The position numbers and the translations under genes were made by a program. Positions 33,040 through 45,776 of a stretch of 64,000 bases of DNA are shown piece by piece. Where the stretch lies: positions 71,239,368-71,303,367 of the forward strand of contig OU744725.1 of the NCBI GenBank assembly GCA_916613615.1. Direction: 5' to 3'. The first letter of the stretch is position 1, and each line of letters starts with the position of its first letter. This DNA is from Steromphala cineraria (lineage: Eukaryota; Mollusca; Gastropoda; Trochida; Trochidae). Under the pieces are notes generated by a model. It worked only from the letters and a program-made list of their open reading frames with translations. It was not told where the DNA came from and did not search any database.

Positions 33040-34416
33040 TTTACATCTCACTCGATTTACAAACATATTAAAATACATAAAATACTTTAAAACATACTCG
33101 ACCAATCACCAAGCGATTTATGAGAGATGATAAAACAGTATAAAACATATGAACCTAAAATATACAATACGAATAAAACATAAACATATTGTTTTCAACC
33201 AAATCGTTTATGCATAAATGTTAAGATCAAGGCTTTCTCAGCTTTCGGCAGCCATATGTTGGGAAAATATCGAGTGAACAAGTTTTTTATGTTTTATGGA
33301 AAACAGGGCCTAGGGATTCTCTTTTCTAGACAAAAACATTTCCCATTTTTAAATACTGTAATATGAATTTGGATTATAACTATGTTAATTCGTATCTGAA
33401 TTGAACTGAACTTACTTTACACTCAAGTTGCGAACTGCAGCATAAGAGATGCAATACATATTTTCATTTATACAACATACATGTACAACATAAATTTATG
33501 TAAAACCGATACATTCATTAATAATACATGAAGCATTGGTGTTATGAAACCTAATTCTAGATAAAGACATGATAATTTTATTAAAAGATGGACAATTTTC
33601 TTAAAGTTCCTTAACTTTTAGTTTAATATATTCATTTGGTATATATTTGATCTGTTATAGTAATATATTTGCAAATATGTACCTCTTTCTGATACATTAG
33701 AATTGGCGGAGGTAAATGAATCATATATGCTAATGAAGATGGTGAACTTAGTTGCAGTAATTGGAGTTCACATTTATGTAATTGTAATCTAATCAAGATT
33801 TCTCAAGTATTGTTGAATTATGATCAAAACATTCCAAACACGGTATTATCGTTTATTACGAATCGTCCTACAGGCATGGTGAAATAACTTATCAAATGAC
33901 AACAACAAAGAAATGCGTTTAATTATCCTCATGGTGTCAACTTTATTTGATGAGATGAGAAATAACTTTATCATTTGATTCAATTTAAGACAGTTTCAGT
34001 CACCACATCATTGGTGATGTATTATCAGAAGAAACAGTGACATTAAATAATTCATTCGCCAACGCCATCTGTGTATCTCAAAGAATGTTCATTTTCCCCC
34101 TGTAATCAATTGAATCAATGGCTTCGAAAAAATTCTAGCTAAGCATATGAAGTATTCTTTGTAGTAACATGTTTCCGAGGTGTTTGGATGTAAGAATTGG
34201 AATGGATTACAACTTTGAAAAATAAAACTATTTGCAAACAAAAGCACAAAAAATTGCAAACACTTACATGTAATGATAAAAGTATCTACCTTACATCAAA
34301 TAAATGTTTAAAAATGACACTGAAACATGTCCTTTGAAGAGACAATGGGTCGAATAAGTCTTATCAAACTAGGACTAGGACTGATGTTAAAAAGACTACT
34401 TTTCTAATGTACATAA
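33040..34416. other. No gene recognised
   Basis: AT-rich DNA. The first 300 bases may be the 3' UTR of a minus-strand retroelement tailing into the GACA repeat. The rest shows no structure. Confidence 0.4.
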
Positions 34417-35547
34417 GCGATATATATTGTAGAGCAGCAAACTATTAGTCCTTGGATGATATATATTGTAGAGCAGCAAACTATTAATCCTTGGATGATA
34501 TATATTGTTGAGCAGCAAACTATTAATCCTTGGATGATATATATTGTAGAGCAGCAAACTATTAATCCTTGGATGATATATATTGTAGAGCAGCAAACTA
34601 TTAATCCTTGGATGATATATATTGTAGAGCAGCAAACTATTAGTCCTTGGATGATATATATTGTAGAGCAGCAAACTATTAATCCTTGGATGATATATAT
34701 TGTTGAGCAGCAAACTATTAGTCCTTGGATGATATATATTGTAGAGCAGCAAACTATTAGTCCTTGGATGATATATATTGTAGAGCAGCAAACTATTAAT
34801 CCTTGGATGATATATATTGTTGAGCAGCAAACTATTAGTCCTTGGATGATATATATTGTAGAGCAGCAAACTATTAGTCCTTGGATGATATATATTGTAG
34901 AGCAGCAAACTATTAGTCCTTGGATGATATATATTGTAGAGCAGCAAACTATTAATCCTTGGATGATATATATTGTTGAGCAGCAAACTATTAATCCTTG
35001 GATGATATATATTGTTGAGCAGCAAACTATTAGTCCTTGGATGATATATATTGTAGAGCAGCAAACTATTAGTCCTTGGATGATATATATTGTAGAGCAG
35101 CAAACTATTAGTCCTTGGATGATATATATTGTAGAGCAGCAAACTATTAATCCTTGGATGATATATGTTGTTGAGCAGCAAACTATTAGTCCTTGGATGA
35201 TATATATTGTAGAGCAGCAAACTATTAGTCCTTGGATGATATTTATTGTAGAGCAGCAAACTATTAGTCCTTGGATGATATATATTGTAGAGCAGCAAAC
35301 TATTAATCCTTGGATGATATATATTGTAGAGCAGCAAACTATTAATCCTTGGATGATATATATTGTTGAGCAGCAAACTATTAGTCCTTGGATGATATAT
35401 ATTGTAGAGCAGCAAACTATTAATCCTTGGATGATATATATTGTAGAGCAGCAAACTATTAATCCTTGGATGATATATATTGTAGAGGAGCAAACTATTA
35501 ATCATTGGATGATATATATTGTAGAGCAGCAAACTAGTAATCCTTGG
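34417..35547. repeat. Minisatellite, 39-bp unit, about 29 copies
   Basis: The unit is of the form ATGATATATATTGTAGAGCA plus GCAAACTATTAATCCTTGG. Nearly all variation is at two sites: GTAGAG versus GTTGAG, and TTAATCC versus TTAGTCC. The last two units are the most divergent. Because 39 is a multiple of 3 and the unit lacks stops in one frame of each strand, frames of about 375 (plus) and 399 (minus) codons appear; both are artefacts of periodicity. There is no promoter or splice context. Confidence 0.97.
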
Positions 35548-36148
35548 ATGTCTGCGGATGTAAGTGATGAAGCTACATTTTAAATACCAGGACATATTCG
35601 CCTTCCCATCTATTTAAATTGCGTCACCTTGCAAGAAAACATTTCCCTATGTCGGGAAAATTCAGGGCTGTTAAGAATTGTTTTGGAAAGTCAATATCCT
35701 CCATTGGCTGTCAAAACGTGAATACCCTGGGGTGATGGTTCACACTCTTCCCATTTCATGTTGAGTTTGGATTCATGAATGTTTTAAGAATGATTGATTT
35801 AACTCGGTAGGGTGATTTTCTTGAGGGATCTCGTTTAAGGCGTTTTAATAAGAATTTGTCACAGTTTTAATCACATATTGCTTTCTAAGCCTTTTTGTCA
35901 AAAAATCATCAATTTGTTTACTCAAATCTATGTCCTCAAAACCACCGATTATATTACATTTACTTCATTATCATCTTAATCTTCAACACTTCTTCTTAAA
36001 CCTTAATCGAGGTCTACTAATGAACGGGGATGGTTTGATTTAATTAAGCATGTGGATTTTTAAAAACTAAGTGTTTTTTTAAACAAATTCAAGTCATATG
36101 ACCTTTACAAACGCTTTTATTTTTAACACTTAAAGTTGTTCCTGTAAT
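35548..36148. other. No gene recognised
   Basis: Single-copy AT-rich spacer between the minisatellite and a Tc1-type MITE. Confidence 0.4.
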
Positions 36149-36722
36149 TACACTCAGGGGCAAAAGAAACGATACCATATAGAATGCATGATAGACTAAT
36201 CTACGATTGATAGTTACGGCTGAAACAGGGTTAATTCATGTATTAAAGAGCTAACTGATCTAAGTTTTTAATTTCAGAGCTATATCTGTTAACGCCTTTG
36301 AAATACAAGCCTTTCAAAAAACGCTGTTAAAAAAACTAGACGAGATAGGATAGTGAAAATTGTCCTTTTTCTTGTTTTTAAACCAAAATACAGGCAAAAT
36401 GCGTGGACAAATTAACTTCTACAAAGGTTATTTATATTGATATAACATCTTAGATTTTATAGATTTTAAATTTCATAATTATTTTATTCCAATTCCAAAG
36501 ATTATGACCAAAAATAACATAAAAAAAGCTGTTTTTTGACCCCTCGTGTATTTGAACAGTCATACAATTATAAGTATTATACTTATGATGTTTGAAATCG
36601 TGAGTACTTCTTCGCAACTGATGTGCCTATCACAAGGGCTCGTAGTCGCATTTCATTTACAACAGGATTTTGTTTTGTACTCTTTTGAAAAGTTGGTATC
36701 GTTTCTTTTGCCCCAGAGTGTA
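36149..36722. mobile_element. Non-autonomous Tc1-type element (574 bp)
   Basis: Terminal inverted repeats of 29 bp including TA: TACACTCAGGGGCAAAAGAA then ACGATACCA at 36149-36177, with its complement (one difference) at 36694-36722. The TA ends fit Tc1/mariner target duplication. The termini resemble those of the 44610 element (CACTC..GGGCAAAAGAAA). No transposase was recognised inside. Confidence 0.82.
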
Positions 36723-38945
36723 AGCATTTGCAATTTATCAAATCTTAGTATTAAATGTACGACCATATATTTTTGTCTGACTTTTGCCTCCATATACTTA
36801 CGTACAAAGGCGATAAGACCTTTTGCAGTTGACGTTCATGACTTCATTTTCAGATAGCGTTGACGATGGTCTCATACTAGCGTATATCAGTCGCAATAAG
36901 GTAAAACTTCCATTGTTTCTGAAGTTTTCGACTTGTACAATATCTTTACATCTTGTCCGTAAAGGGAAAACACATTGTCGATAACATTTAAACTATGACA
37001 ATTGGTGTTGTTATACATGTACGTGGACGGTTTTGGTCAATTATCAGCGGTTGCTCATGGTTTTGAGCTCGGAATTCGATTGTTTGTAGATGGGCTTTTT
37101 CACATTCCGGATGATCGTTTGGTTAATATAGGCCTATGGTTTTTGAGATAAGTGCCCGGTCTTTTAGAAAATGATCGAATGGAGGGCAAACGGAATGACC
37201 GCCTTATACCCCCACCCATCATCTACGTGCCAGGGGTATTATTTCTTGTCATTGATTATCTGTTACATGAAGCACACTTCAATAATAATAGTGAAATGAT
37301 GGGTTTTGATAAGGACGTAAATATCTTGCAATATAAGATTACATCCACTACATTATAAAACATCGAACTACAGGGCAGTGGGTTCAGGTCCAAACAACAT
37401 GGTCAACGTTATCGAATATTGGTTATGATGTTAGAAAGCTCTGATCTCGATGTAAGTCAGAAACGAGGTACTTATATCTATTCCAGAGTGTCTAATATTC
37501 ATAAAAGAAGGCATCATTTTGAATCATCATATGAACAACCAGTTTCTAAGTAATGTACCTATTAGGTTATATTGCAATAGTAATGCTTCCGCTGACATTG
37601 AACACAAAGGAATCACATTGACATTATGTCGATGAATTACCTATATAGAAAATTACATTATTTTCCTCTCACCTGGTTTAAAAAATGTAGGTTTGGAACA
37701 GAGCCATTTTGCCACACTTGTTCAAGACTTATGTAACGTTAGCTTGTGTTGTTTACAATAACGAGGGCATACAACGTGGAAATCACATGCCCCGACGAGA
37801 GAGTCAATTTTCAGTGAGTTTTATTCTGTTCGCCGACCTAAATAGGAGGTTTGTTTATAAAGTCGTAATTAAGCCGTTTCTAGTCGATTTCATAACATAA
37901 AGTCGAGTCAATGTCAAATTGGTACTCCTTTGTCATGAATCCCCAAGTTGCCATGAGGCTTTTCAGTCAAACATAAAAAACATTGTTGAACATTGCATTA
38001 GAATTAGTGTAATGTTTTCTTCTTTAAGTTGAAAATCGCCGTTCTTAAATAAATTTCTTAATTTAGTAAATAGTAATAATGAATTTGACTAGGTCAAATT
38101 GTAACTTTGCCAGTTTACATTTCACAAACAAAGATCCATGATGAACTTCAAAGTTGTTGTTTTTCCGAAAAGTCCATTTTATCTCAAGAACTACATGTAT
38201 GTCGAAATGTAAAAAAAGAAAAGTCGTGGAAGTTAAGTAAACAAGTAAAGACATAGGAATATCGTATTACAGTAGAAGAAAAAGAATTGATTATTTTTTA
38301 TAAAGGCCACATGACCCGTTGTACAAAGTACGTAACACCATAACATGATAATTACAAAATGGATTTGTTATACTAATTTCCGCGATTCTGATTGGACGAG
38401 AGCGCTCAAAAACCTGCTGCCATTTCTCGATGAAATTTGCAACCATACCATGTGCATTCATTCCTTGTGACGTCACAATCACCTGACGCAATAGTCCGGT
38501 TTTGACAGTTGCGAGTTACGTTCTGTTGCAACCACAAATATAACATATCTTATCACTTCCCACCTGCGTTTGTAACAAGTAAATACATTCCTCTCCCTAA
38601 CACAATCCATACATTCACCGGAAAGACTGCATTTTAATAACTACGAGTGCTCAAGCTTTTTCGCTCCGAGCGTCTCGCAAACGGCGGACATTTTGAACGT
38701 CGAGTGATATGCTAATTAGGGTTATTCCGAAAATGCGGATTCCGGTTAAGACGAATTGTGATTGCATTGGTGTCAATGGTTGCGAAAACAAAATTAAATC
38801 TTCGGCCGTTTTAGTTTATGGAGTTCTCAATTTTGACTCAACTTTGTATTGTTTCGTGTAACAAACCACAATCTCACGACATTGATGACAGATTTTTTGA
38901 AAATAATTAGGAAAAACTTTGTTAAAATGTTGATTTTGTAATTAT
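36723..38945. other. No gene recognised
   Basis: No recognisable domain on either strand. One TGACGTCA occurs near 38468. The short frames present have no supporting signals. Confidence 0.45.
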
Positions 38946-39090
38946 AAGGATTGTTTTACATGTTTTGTGCCTCTATCGATGTATAACAGCAACAAATTTT
39001 GTATAAAATCGCTACGCTACGCTACGCGATTTTATACAATTTGTTGCTGTTATACATCGATAGAGGCACAAAACATGTAAAACAATCCTT
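38946..39090. repeat. Palindrome H3 (about 145 bp)
   Basis: Arms of about 67 bp are identical apart from a 2-base indel. The apex is three tandem GCTAC units ending in GC (about 39011-39027). This is the most perfect palindrome in the window, hence probably the youngest. Confidence 0.92.
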
Positions 39091-39986
39091 AAATAACATG
39101 TCTAATATCTAAAAGTAAGTGCATGACAATGTGGACATGTGATATTTTTTAGCTAAAAGATACTTCTCACAAGTTTACAGAGATTTATGAGAGTAATAGA
39201 AAGACGACAAAGTAACATCTAAGGAACAGCGCCAGTCTTGCCTTAAACATTCATGAATTCCTACAGTTAACATGCATAAACAGTGCCTCCATCACCAATA
39301 TCTTTTATACTCCAAGCTGTACCAAGTCAATATCAAGTCATAAACCACTTACATGCCGTACCCATGTGAGCAACGGCACATCCTACCTTAGGCGGTTTAG
39401 TTTAAAGAACAAGCCTTGCATACAATCCAAAATATATTTCATATTCCTGGGACTGAATAGTACCTGTACAAGTGATTGAATTTGTTTTAAAAGTAAGAGA
39501 GATTATTGTATTCTGGATTATGTTATTAATGTCTTAATTAAGTATCAAAGCAGTGTTTCATATATTTGTTTGATTCCATCCGGAATGAATGTACTGGAAA
39601 GTGAATTAATATCTATTGAAGAAGTCAACCTTATTGCAATTTCAATAAATTATGATTATTACATGTATGGAGGTATTAGTCGTCACGTACGATGTGAAGA
39701 AGCAGTAAGAGATCACATACACTCGCTTCTTGCTGAAGTCAAAGAATTCAAAATAACAAGAAGGCAAATCCTTTGATCATGTGTGTCAAGTTTGATGAAG
39801 CAAACCGATAACGTTGTCTCTATGTGACGTGGACGATAGAAACACATCAAAGGTTGGCATGTTGTCATGATCTCGTTTATCTAGGAACACGGACCGGTGA
39901 AAGCTGAGATGAACGACTGCACAATTATTAGACATGACAATTTCATTGAAGACAAGAACGTCGTGATTACAATGCAATAAATAGAG
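39091..39986. other. No gene recognised
   Basis: A plus-strand frame at 39570-39776 has fairly protein-like composition (EEAVRDHIHSLLAEVKEF) but no identified family, splice sites or start context. Confidence 0.35.
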
Positions 39987-40130
39987 GTTATCATGCGAGT
40001 GTGTTTTGGGAGCGTAAATATCCTGCATTAGGAATAAACATTGTATTTTGCGAGCCTTGGCGAGCTAAATACATAGTGTTTATTCCTAATGCAGGATATT
40101 TACGATCCCAAAACACACGAGCATGATAAC
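39987..40130. repeat. Palindrome H4 (about 144 bp)
   Basis: Arms of about 63 bp pair with few mismatches around the apex GCGAGCCTTGGCGAGC (40050-40065). The same apex core occurs, in the other orientation, in palindrome H5 at 50832-50847. Confidence 0.92.
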
Positions 40131-42204
40131 TTCTTTATCATACAATGTCATTTTAACATTTAATTCGAAAAAATACCTGATAATACTATTTTAATAGTTG
40201 ACGTTGCTTTAATATTCGCGCATTGATATATGCAAATGAATAGAGCAATGACTCTGACGGTGAATTGACAAAATATAATTCCTCCTTATAAATGCCTTTT
40301 ATTGCCGTTTGAGCTATTGTGTCACGACTCAAAAGTTTTGAAGTTTTAAAAAAATATAAAATACGATGATTTTTAAAATTACCCACATTTAAAATGGTTT
40401 TTGGTGGGATCGAACTGACGTTCTTTTATCCGACGTCATCGAGAGGACGAGTCAATCTCACCAAGGGGCAAGAGTTGCTTCCCTTCGGCGACGTGACAAT
40501 GGCAGCTTGCGTTAAAACAACGGAGAGCTAAATTAGATGATAGTCTGTTGATTTCCCAATCAAATAAACAATAATAAGGTAACGAACACCGAAGATGGGT
40601 AAATGAAGTGTTTGAACATGAGACTTGAACAGCCTTTGGTACCTGTGAGTAAAATTGTTCGGTCGGTTTCATTCAACCCGTGATGACAGTGTTTTGGCCT
40701 ACTAAGTCATGCAAATGGCTAAATATCCTTGCAGTGTTGTTGTTATTTCTTAGATTAATGTTTATGCAATATATCATTCATATTGTAATGCCTCTCTCCG
40801 TTACTAAAGCGTTCAAAATGTTAACGCTTGTGACGTCATCGGAAGTTTCGAAAGAAGTTCCGACCTTGACCTTTGAAATTTGCATCGGTATCCGTATATG
40901 ACCCCTAAGCCACGCCCAACGGATACCGAAAATATCCGTTGCCTTTATTATGCCGAGAACACTATCCATTGCATGATAATACAATTTATCTGTGATTGTT
41001 AAGCACTCAAGTCTTGCCACCAATTGTACGACTCACAAACGTTACAAAATTGATGTGTAAGACTCCTTTCACACCTTCCAATTCATGGACAATATTCGAT
41101 GCAGAATTACTGAGAAAGCTGAAACTTTGACAGTTGACATGGTATTCCGTTACACATGAATTATTCATACTTGGTACAAAAGTAAGACTTTTATAACTTC
41201 AAATATATTATTGGGTAACAAACATTTTAACGAACGTCTGGAAATACACAATATTCAGCCCTGCTCACTGTTTGATTATTGTTAGATGTGTAAAATTGGT
41301 CATTACTCCTTTAATTTTGGTTAGTTGTTTCAATGATTGATTATAAGTACTATATTTCAAATTTCTAATGTTTTTTTGTTATTTAATCAGAACGATTACA
41401 AAAACATGATAAAGTGTTTTGTGGACTGCCTTATTATGTTTAGTTTACCCGTTGTTTGTACCTAAGCAAAGTCACAACACTAATACACAAAACTCTTGGA
41501 TAATGATCTTGTCATCACGTCTCTAACACATGGCTCCCAACGTTATATCTTGACATATTGGGTTAAACGTCTGTCAAATGTTTCACGAAGAGATCATTGC
41601 TTCTATTCGCCCTCTCATATACTGTTGTGCCTTTCTTCTTGTTATATCAGTAAAGACAAATCTTTTTTATAATTTTCGATTTTAAATACAATACAATTTG
41701 CAGTGTTTTATAAGATTTTTATGAAGGACGAATTAATTGTATACTTACAAATTTTATGTGTCTAGACATTTAATTCTCGCATTGTTTATGGTATGTTGAC
41801 ACTGGTCCTTCAGTATTGCTATCCACCTTTCTGTGATTTTCCTCATCGGTATTCAAGCAAGAAATTGCTAGCGTCAATAACAGAATTCCTTTAGGCAGGT
41901 TAACTAATGAGATCTCATCTTCTAAACACAAAGAAACTATGTTCAAGTAATGAAGCTGTTTACACAGCAAAGATTTCAATTACATGCCTCTAGTCACAAA
42001 TACTTCTTAATATTGAAACTACCTTCAGGAGGATTGATTAGAAGTATCTATCAGTAGAAAAACATTATTAGTATAATTACCGTGAGCTCAACATTAATGA
42101 CACACTTATTGTTTCTTTCTCGACATTAAATAGGTCATCTCCATGATCTCCTAACTTATGGCAACCATTACATTTCAGGATCGATTTTAATGTATTACTC
42201 TTAA
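40131..42204. other. No gene recognised; possible tRNA-like B box
   Basis: On the minus strand near 40400-40465 the sequence GACGTCGGAT...AGTTCGATCCCACC resembles the 3' half of a tRNA-like SINE (B box AGTTCGATCCC). It is too incomplete for a tRNA call. A 10-bp inverted pair CGGTATCCGT/ACGGATACCG lies at about 40885-40927. A TGACGTCA lies near 40831. Confidence 0.35.
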
Positions 42205-42548
42205 AGGGGCAGTAGCACGTTTTTAGGGGGAACATAAGATGATGTCAGGAAAATGAAAATAAGTGGTTCCAATTGATAGACAATGTATTTAATCTTAATG
42301 GAGCAGTAATAATTCATATATATAACGTAAATTTTAGCCGTGCGATTAAAGGAATCTTACACAAAATGAATTAAAGATGACCGCCAATGGAGTTTATGTG
42401 AATCTTCATACTTTGTCCTCTGACTATGGCTGATTGGCTTGTGTAATGAGATTTTTGACACTGTCAAAATAATATATTTACCATTAACGTACAATTTTCA
42501 GTGAAAAATTTAAAATAGGAAATTATCAAAAAACGTGCTACTGCCCCT
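42205..42548. mobile_element. TTAA MITE, copy M2
   Basis: A 344-bp member of the TTAA family, with TTAA at 42201-42204 and 42549-42552 and the same AGGGGCAGTAGCACG termini. It carries small internal deletions relative to M1 and is the most diverged of the full copies. Confidence 0.92.
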
Positions 42549-44084
42549 TTAACCTCTACTAACAGTACAAGTAACTAGAGAAAGTATATTTACTTATCTT
42601 TGTATTATAATTTCACTTTATAGTATTTGATTGGACATTTTCTGCAACATAAGGCAACGAGGTTTTGTTAGTTACTGAAATTTCCTTTTCACATATGAAT
42701 GTTGAAATTAAACGCAAATGATATTAAAACAAAATGAGTAAGAAACACTGTGTACGTTTGTTCAAATCAACATAACGGTTGGTCAAAAGTAACCTTTGAA
42801 GTTTACAAACATCCAACATACATGTACATCACAATGATTATTGTTTGAATATACATGTCTGTCTTCAGAACAGTTCCTTGATGTACGGTGTGAACAAATC
42901 TCCAATCAACTATTATGGCACCGGACTCATAGGTAACCAAAAAAGGAATATGAACATGTTGACTTTCAGTGGTTAATAGCAAGTAAATGGAATAGAGTAT
43001 GAAAAACATAACCACGTATATCTTGAATTTAGTTTAACCACATATTTCTTGAATTTAGTAAAGAATATACAATAAAGATGGTTATCGCCTACATTGTTCA
43101 TTAAGCATGAAATAATCTCCAAAACCAGGCCTTCAGACAAGGGGCGTTCACACGTAATGTTCACCTAAAAATCGACCAATTGCAAGTTCATCCGAAAATT
43201 AAAGTTCATGCATATGCACATAAATACTTGTGTACGTCTACTACTTTTTTGTGGTGCTATCATGTTCATTGACTTTCATTAAGGTAATATATATAGTTTG
43301 ATACATTGAAGAATCACAATTGGAAACTGTTTATGGGATTAAAACTCTCCAATGTTTTTCAATGTTTGAACATTTTACATCTCTATATTGAAACGATGCA
43401 GTATTCATAAAATATTGCCAGTTTGTTTCTTCTTTCCTTTTGTTAATGACTGGTTTGTTAACTAACAGCGAGACGTAAATTGGAAAAGGATTTCACGTAT
43501 GTTAAACATAACATTAAATGAACTTTGAAATAGACGGAAAACTAGAAATTATAACCTTACCACCATATATGCGGATATAAAGGTATCAGTGCATTATTAC
43601 TACTGAATCAACTGAAATACGACTTTATAAAGATTTATTCTAATTTTGAGATTATATGCACAGAGCAGTTTCATTAATTAAATGAAGAATGTTCTATGTC
43701 TAAACAATATTTTTCTAATAAATTAGTTAAATTGAATAGAGCATTCAGTATTTATTTGTATTTTGTAGAAGATATCAACAAAATCTTGTTTAAATTGATT
43801 TGGATGGATAGCGAGATCTGAAATAATACCCACTATGATCAAAATAAACAACGTATAAAGCAAAACTTGTAATTATTTAAAATGCAACAACTTATTAACA
43901 ATATGTCAGTACACCTTCGAATTCCTGAGTACACCTCAATTGAAAATCAAGGTGTGCTTTCAACCAAATAATAACTACTGAGAAGGTAAAAAGCGATGGT
44001 TTGCGAAAGAAAGAATTACCTCCCCTGGATGTTGAATTTCAACGAAAGCTTTGGCGAACCACACGGAGATGACCTCTTTTGAAA
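42549..44084. other. No gene recognised
   Basis: AT-rich sequence without recognisable genes or shared repeats. Confidence 0.45.
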
Positions 44085-44205
44085 CGGCGTCGCTGATTGC
44101 ACAACTAACTTCAATCAGAGTTCTACATTTCTATCCCATGTATTAGCCGTATTAGAACAGAGGCTAATTCAGGTATGACTGAGTTGCCTCTGTGGGGAGA
44201 GAATG
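44085..44205. mobile_element. MITE family A, truncated copy 4
   Basis: Only the right half is recognisable: GCGTCGCTGATTGCACAACT (shared with 11527-11546) through AACAGAGGCTAA to TTGCCTCTGTGGGGAGAGAATG. The left terminus is missing or too diverged to see. Confidence 0.75.
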
Positions 44206-44609
44206 TGTAAAACCGTCCTCACGGTTTTGAAGAAAAGAATGTTGTTTTCTGTTACATGTCAATCTTTCAAGAATCTTATTTCAGGTCTTACACAAACTAA
44301 GGAGAACGTAAGGGAAATGTATAGAAATCCAATAACTTACAATACCATGACTACCAAATGCCTCTGGTTAGTTAACTTATACTGGAATTACAAGCACGCC
44401 TGTATCTTCTTATTACATTACAGACAAATCTGCACTTATGCTTTAGGCAAAATTTACCGTGACGGCAATAACTTCCCTAAAAGCCTTAAGGAGAGACATA
44501 GCAATTCAATTGACAAGTGTATGTAGACAGATAGAGTAGAAAGAATCAATCTTTCAGTTTCACTGCAATAAACCAACGTTATATCATAAACGACTAACAG
44601 ACACATGCA
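44206..44609. other. No gene recognised
   Basis: A 107-codon plus-strand frame (44203-44526) begins inside the MITE terminus. No domain was recognised and it is not called. Confidence 0.4.
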
Positions 44610-45776
44610 TACACTCACGGGCAAAAGAAAGTATAGGTAAACTTACAATGCTCACAACATAATAACAAAAGATAATATTTCAATGCCACGAAGATGATTT
44701 TATAGCACAATCAAATGACAATAATGCACACAAACAGATTTCATTTGATCACTCCAGTTTATTTCTGCAATCTCATTTAAATAAGCATTTTAAGTGTCTC
44801 TATTATCAACAGTGAGACCACAAACATTCTCTGTTGTTGTCAATAACATGTGTGACCTTCTGCCACGTCAATACAAACACGACCACGTCTGAAACGACCG
44901 TTTCGGGTCGCTACACAGGTCTCCTCATCGACGTTGTAAAACGTCGGTTGATGGCGTCAGGTAAACGTTGCAACTGTTTTCTAAGGGCGAAATGCTCATC
45001 CCGGCGCCTGTATACCCTCTGTCTTCCATCGTTGTGACACAGACAGAAGCGACTTTCGTCTGTGAATAATACTCGTCTCCAGTTCTGTGCTTGCCATCTG
45101 AAAACTCATCGCGCCCATTGAAGTCGATGGCGCTTATGTTGAGGGGTCAAGGCTGCGCCTCGGAAGGGGCGATAAGCCTGAATCCCTGCTACACGTCATC
45201 TCCTAGACACTGTACGTCTACTAACACAATGACCAAGAGCCGTTGGCGCTGTTTCCGTTGCCGTTACAAATCTGTTCCTCAGATGAATTTGTCCGGATGT
45301 AGTGATCTTCTTGATGCGTTGTAACACATGGTCTTCCACTTTTGGGTCTGTCCTGGGTCCGACCAGTCTGTCTATGACATTACATAAGCCTGGACACTGT
45401 CAGTGGCATGAAATGGAACGTTCGAGCAATATGGCCGTGTGTTGCTCCCATTTCAGCCATTCCAATAGCTCTATCTCGTTGTTCCTGAGTCAACCCTGCC
45501 ATTCCTTTTGTGTTTTTTCAGTTGCTATGATATGACAGTATCCAGCAAATCGATTGATACATATTTTATGCACTTAATTCTCAAGCAATTGGTTTTAAAC
45601 GGAATTCACTATTTTTCCGGTTTCTAAATATATCAACACATGTTGCGTTTTTGCGATATTTTTTATGTGTTTTTAGGCATGCCATTATGTTAAGTATAAC
45701 TAACATTTGGTATGATCAAAAATTTTAAATTTATATCAATATGAAGGACCTATACTTTCTTTTGCCCTTGAGTGTA
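44610..45776 (-). mobile_element. Tc1-like transposon, internally deleted (1167 bp)
   Basis: Terminal inverted repeats of 29 bp including TA: TACACTCACGGGCAAAAGAA then AGTATAGGT at 44610-44638, and its complement (one difference) at 45748-45776. A decayed minus-strand transposase lies inside. Transposase sequence beyond the first catalytic motif is missing, so an internal deletion removed the middle and end of the DDE domain. Confidence 0.9.
44830..45502 (-). pseudogene. Tc1-like transposase, frameshifted and 3'-deleted
   Basis: The likely ATG is at 45500-45502 (MAGLTQEQRDRAIGMAEMGA). A helix-turn-helix region follows (THGHIARTF). Then, in shifting frames, come GRTQDRPKSGRP, an RNRFVTATAT-like stretch, YRPFRGAALTPQHK and WRRVLFTDESRFCL, which holds the first catalytic Asp. 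CHNDGRQRVYRRR and a short basic tail follow. Family members normally have about 340 residues with two further catalytic acidic residues; those are absent. The frameshifts and deletion make it inactive, though the first Asp is kept, unlike the copy near 3.4 kb. Confidence 0.85.

Noticed and set aside
34417..35547. CRISPR-like array
   Set aside because: The units are directly contiguous, with no unique spacers, and the context is animal DNA with no cas genes.
34417..35595. Open frames of 375 and 399 codons on opposite strands through the 39-bp array
   Set aside because: The unit length is a multiple of three and has no stop in one frame of each strand, so length alone is not evidence. There is no start, splice or promoter context and synonymous sites are not favoured.
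44834..45535. Plus-strand frames of 67-77 codons
   Set aside because: They lie antisense to the Tc1-like transposase remnant, whose minus-strand reading matches the family.
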